DNA from: Streptococcaceae bacterium
Lineage (GTDB): Bacteria > Bacillota > Bacilli > Lactobacillales > Streptococcaceae
Reading direction: 5' to 3'
Length of the DNA: 7,603 bases
Assembly (NCBI GenBank): GCA_031285105.1
Contig: JAITWV010000359.1
Span: forward strand, 1-7,603
The notes under the pieces are model-generated. The model saw nothing but the letters and a program-made list of their open reading frames with translations. It was not told the DNA's origin and ran no database searches. Position 1 is the stretch's first letter, and each line of letters starts with the position of its first letter. The position numbers and the translations under genes are program-made. Positions 6,206-7,603 of this stretch are shown in pieces.

Positions 6206-7171
6206 TTAACTACTTGGTCCTTTCGTCATACTCCACAAAATACGTACTGCATAAAAACCTGCTTGTATTGTTTGAATATCTTGCGTTGGGATATGTAGTT
6301 CAATTTGATTGGTCTGCCAAGTAAGTGTTGACATCCCTACCCCCCTTGTTTTTATCGCTTCGATTGAAAAACCTTCTTCTACTAATTGTTCTTTTGATTT
6401 GGTTTCCCATAAAGTTGAGGTATATTCTTTAGAAACATGTGCTTGATGCGTCAAAAATCGCTTATCTGGCTGAGTGGCATCTTCATTAAATTCATTTCTA
6501 GCGATTGCTGATGGAAGAAAAATTGTCGCACCAATTAACTGATTTCCATTGCGATTTGTGGGCCAATCAAGTAATTTTGCTCCAAGTGTCCATGTCGAAT
6601 TCGTACTATCAAAGCGATTATCAAAGGTTTGAATATGTGAAAAAATATCTGTATAAAAAGAAGGAGAACCAAGAGCCTGAAGAGTTACTTGTGTATCATG
6701 CAATTGGGCTTTACCGAAATTCCACATAAATGGTACATGAACAATTCCCGCATGAGGCATAGGTGTATCTTTGTTCCAGTCTTGGTTGTAAGCAGATAAA
6801 GAATTTTTTGGATCAACTAAATACCCACGCTCACCAAAAAGTTTTGGGTATTGATTGGTTGCTATTTGTAAAGTTTCTTCATCGCTTTGTTCATTAGAAG
6901 GTTTTAAATCAAATTCAATTTGTCCCCAATATTCCACTCCATCTACTTCAACAAATCCAAATAAAGGTGAATTTGATTCCTTATAAACTTCATTTGCTGG
7001 AAACGGAAGACGAGGATCCAAAGGATTTCTAGCCATAAATCTTCGACCATCTGGTAGACTTGGTAATCCATGAAAAAATTCAACATTCGTTTGAGTCTGC
7101 GCTTGAATGTTTTGAGTTGGCAATAACAAAATTATGAGTGCTAAACTAAGTGGAAACAATCTCTTTTTCAT
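6206..7171 (-). CDS. WxL domain protein with an unrecognised N-terminal module
   Basis: This is a 321-residue secreted protein and the first gene of the apparent operon. A signal peptide covers about 1-24 (MKKRLF, hydrophobic core, cleavage near IQA). Residues 25-140 form a module I do not recognise (VEFFHGLPSLPDGRR ... VDGVEYWGQIEFDLKPS). The WxL domain follows (about 143-321): HVPFMWNFGK (145-154), TFDNRF (182-187), the proximal motif WTLGA (194-198), and the distal motif YAVRILWSM (307-315) ending KGPSS. In the distal motif Leu is replaced by Met, a conservative change. The start at 7171 is chosen over an in-frame ATG at 7213 because GGGGGAT lies 6 bases upstream and the signal peptide starts there. 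The C-terminus has normal length despite the palindrome directly after the stop. It is divergent from the Mga-type regulator. Confidence 0.88.
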   Translation of the reverse strand: MKKRLFPLSLALIILLLPTQNIQAQTQTNVEFFHGLPSLPDGRRFMARNPLDPRLPFPANEVYKESNSPLFGFVEVDGVEYWGQIEFDLKPSNEQSDEETLQIATNQYPKLFGERGYLVDPKNSLSAYNQDWNKDTPMPHAGIVHVPFMWNFGKAQLHDTQVTLQALGSPSFYTDIFSHIQTFDNRFDSTNSTWTLGAKLLDWPTNRNGNQLIGATIFLPSAIARNEFNEDATQPDKRFLTHQAHVSKEYTSTLWETKSKEQLVEEGFSIEAIKTRGVGMSTLTWQTNQIELHIPTQDIQTIQAGFYAVRILWSMTKGPSS

Positions 7172-7175
7172 TCCT

Positions 7176-7182
7176 ATCCCCC
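7176..7182 (-). promoter_or_regulatory. Ribosome binding site fixing the start of the first WxL gene
   Basis: On the minus strand GGGGGAT is placed with its G run ending 6 bases before the ATG at 7171. The alternative ATG at 7213 has only AT-rich sequence before it, so this site decides the start. Confidence 0.7.
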
Positions 7183-7216
7183 ATACAACTGAAAATAATA
7201 TCTTGAATTCCATAAC

Positions 7217-7265
7217 AAAATATTAACATCCAATGAATATTAAATGTAAATGTTTCTAATATTTT
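7217..7265. promoter_or_regulatory. AT-rich inverted repeat over the operon promoter, candidate operator
   Basis: AAAATATTAACAT at 7217-7229 is mirrored by ATGT-TTC-TAATATTTT at 7250-7265, that is 9 plus 4 complementary bases with a 3-base insertion in one arm. The arms bracket the candidate promoter hexamers. A third copy of AAAATATTA occurs at 7334-7342 in the leader of the regulator gene. Binding by the divergent regulator is an inference, and chance matches are common in such AT-rich DNA. Confidence 0.3.
7220..7250 (-). promoter_or_regulatory. Possible promoter of the WxL operon
   Basis: On the minus strand TTTACA (7250-7245) resembles a -35 hexamer. TTAATA (7226-7221), 18 bases on, or TAATAT (7225-7220), 19 bases on, could serve as -10. 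The region is very AT-rich, so the match is weak evidence. Dependence on the neighbouring regulator would fit a poor core promoter. Confidence 0.35.
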
Positions 7266-7285
7266 ATTGAAAATGGGACGCATTT

Positions 7286-7312
7286 TTGCTTTTTTTAAGA
7301 AAATGTTATAAT
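7286..7312 (+). promoter_or_regulatory. Extended -10 promoter of the Mga-type regulator gene
   Basis: TGTTATAAT at 7304-7312 is a perfect extended -10 element (TGnTATAAT). A weak -35-like TTGCTT at 7286-7291 lies 15 bases upstream. The ATG at 7378 would follow a leader of about 58 bases carrying the AGGATGGGG ribosome binding site at 7362-7370. Confidence 0.65.
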
Positions 7313-7377
7313 ATTCTCATTATAGTAGGGTTAAAAATATTAAAATTCTAATAAAGAGTATAGGATGGGGTGCCTTT

Positions 7378-7603
7378 ATGGAAATGAATAATTTATTTTT
7401 ATCACAACAAGAAAAAGACAAACTAGAAATTGTTATTTTGCTGACAAAACACATTGAAAAGCCAATATCTATTTCACATCTTGCCGATCGCTTATTTTTT
7501 TCTTACAAGCAACTTTCTAGAATAATTAAGAAGATTCAAAAGGATTTTTTGGAATTTGGCTACTCTCAAACTTGCTTTAAAATTGAAACAGGCTTTTTAG
7601 TAA
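7378..7603 (+). CDS. Mga-type helix-turn-helix transcriptional regulator, 5' part
   Basis: The reading frame starts at ATG 7378 and is still open at the window end, giving 75 residues. The N-terminus (LSQQEKDKLEIVILLTKHIEKPISISHLADRLFFSYKQLSRIIKKIQKDF, in pieces) has the alternating helices and the SISHLADRLFFSYKQLSRII pattern of the HTH_Mga/M_trans DNA-binding domain at the start of Mga, AtxA and related virulence regulators; the regulatory domains would lie beyond the window. A PRD-type or BglG-like antiterminator relative is the alternative, since their N-terminal HTH segments look alike. It is transcribed away from the WxL operon across about 206 bases, the usual arrangement for a local regulator. 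AGGATGGGG lies 7 bases before the start. Confidence 0.72.
   Translation, partial: MEMNNLFLSQQEKDKLEIVILLTKHIEKPISISHLADRLFFSYKQLSRIIKKIQKDFLEFGYSQTCFKIETGFLV

Noticed and set aside
7172..7213. Longer start for the first WxL gene at 7213
   Set aside because: It would put 14 residues before the signal peptide and has no ribosome binding site, while the ATG at 7171 has one.

Overview
The window is AT-rich, low-GC Firmicutes DNA. WxL surface proteins, a small sortase-like anchor protein, a Mga-type regulator and strong purine-rich ribosome binding sites point to Lactobacillales, most likely Enterococcus, Vagococcus or a near relative. This assignment is an inference from gene content, not a database match. 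All genes lie on the minus strand except the regulator at the right edge.

Left part (1-2396). The first 40 bases are about three-quarters G+C, unlike everything after them, and carry no gene I can name. A long hairpin (154-208) and a minus-strand terminator (251-279) follow. Then come two housekeeping genes: a small protein of the HesB/YqkB-like iron-sulfur biosynthesis family, and a full-length bifunctional NAD(P)H-hydrate repair enzyme (epimerase plus ADP/ATP-dependent dehydratase). A 21-bp-stem terminator (2272-2320) separates them from the surface-protein cluster.

Right part (2397-7171). Four minus-strand genes look like one surface-complex operon of the Csc/WxL type. In transcription order they are: a 321-aa WxL protein with an unrecognised N-terminal module; a 240-aa minimal WxL protein; a 94-aa single-pass protein with an LPxTG-like but altered motif (LPSLGE); and an 850-aa protein with an L-type lectin domain, a DUF11-like domain, two Ig-like repeats and a C-terminal WxL domain. 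The three WxL domains would attach the proteins non-covalently to the peptidoglycan. The lectin would bind glycans, and the small protein would act at the membrane or wall. The DUF916/DUF3324 partner usual in such clusters is absent here. A roughly 158-bp imperfect palindrome (6048-6205) sits between the first and second WxL genes, next to the stop codon of the first.

Right edge (7172-7603). A divergent intergenic region of about 206 bp carries promoter-like sequences for both directions and an AT-rich inverted repeat. It leads into the 5' end of a gene for a Mga-type helix-turn-helix regulator, cut by the window end, which is the obvious candidate controller of the WxL operon. The most notable signals are the palindromic element inside the operon, the altered sorting motif, the missing DUF916 partner and the possible operator.
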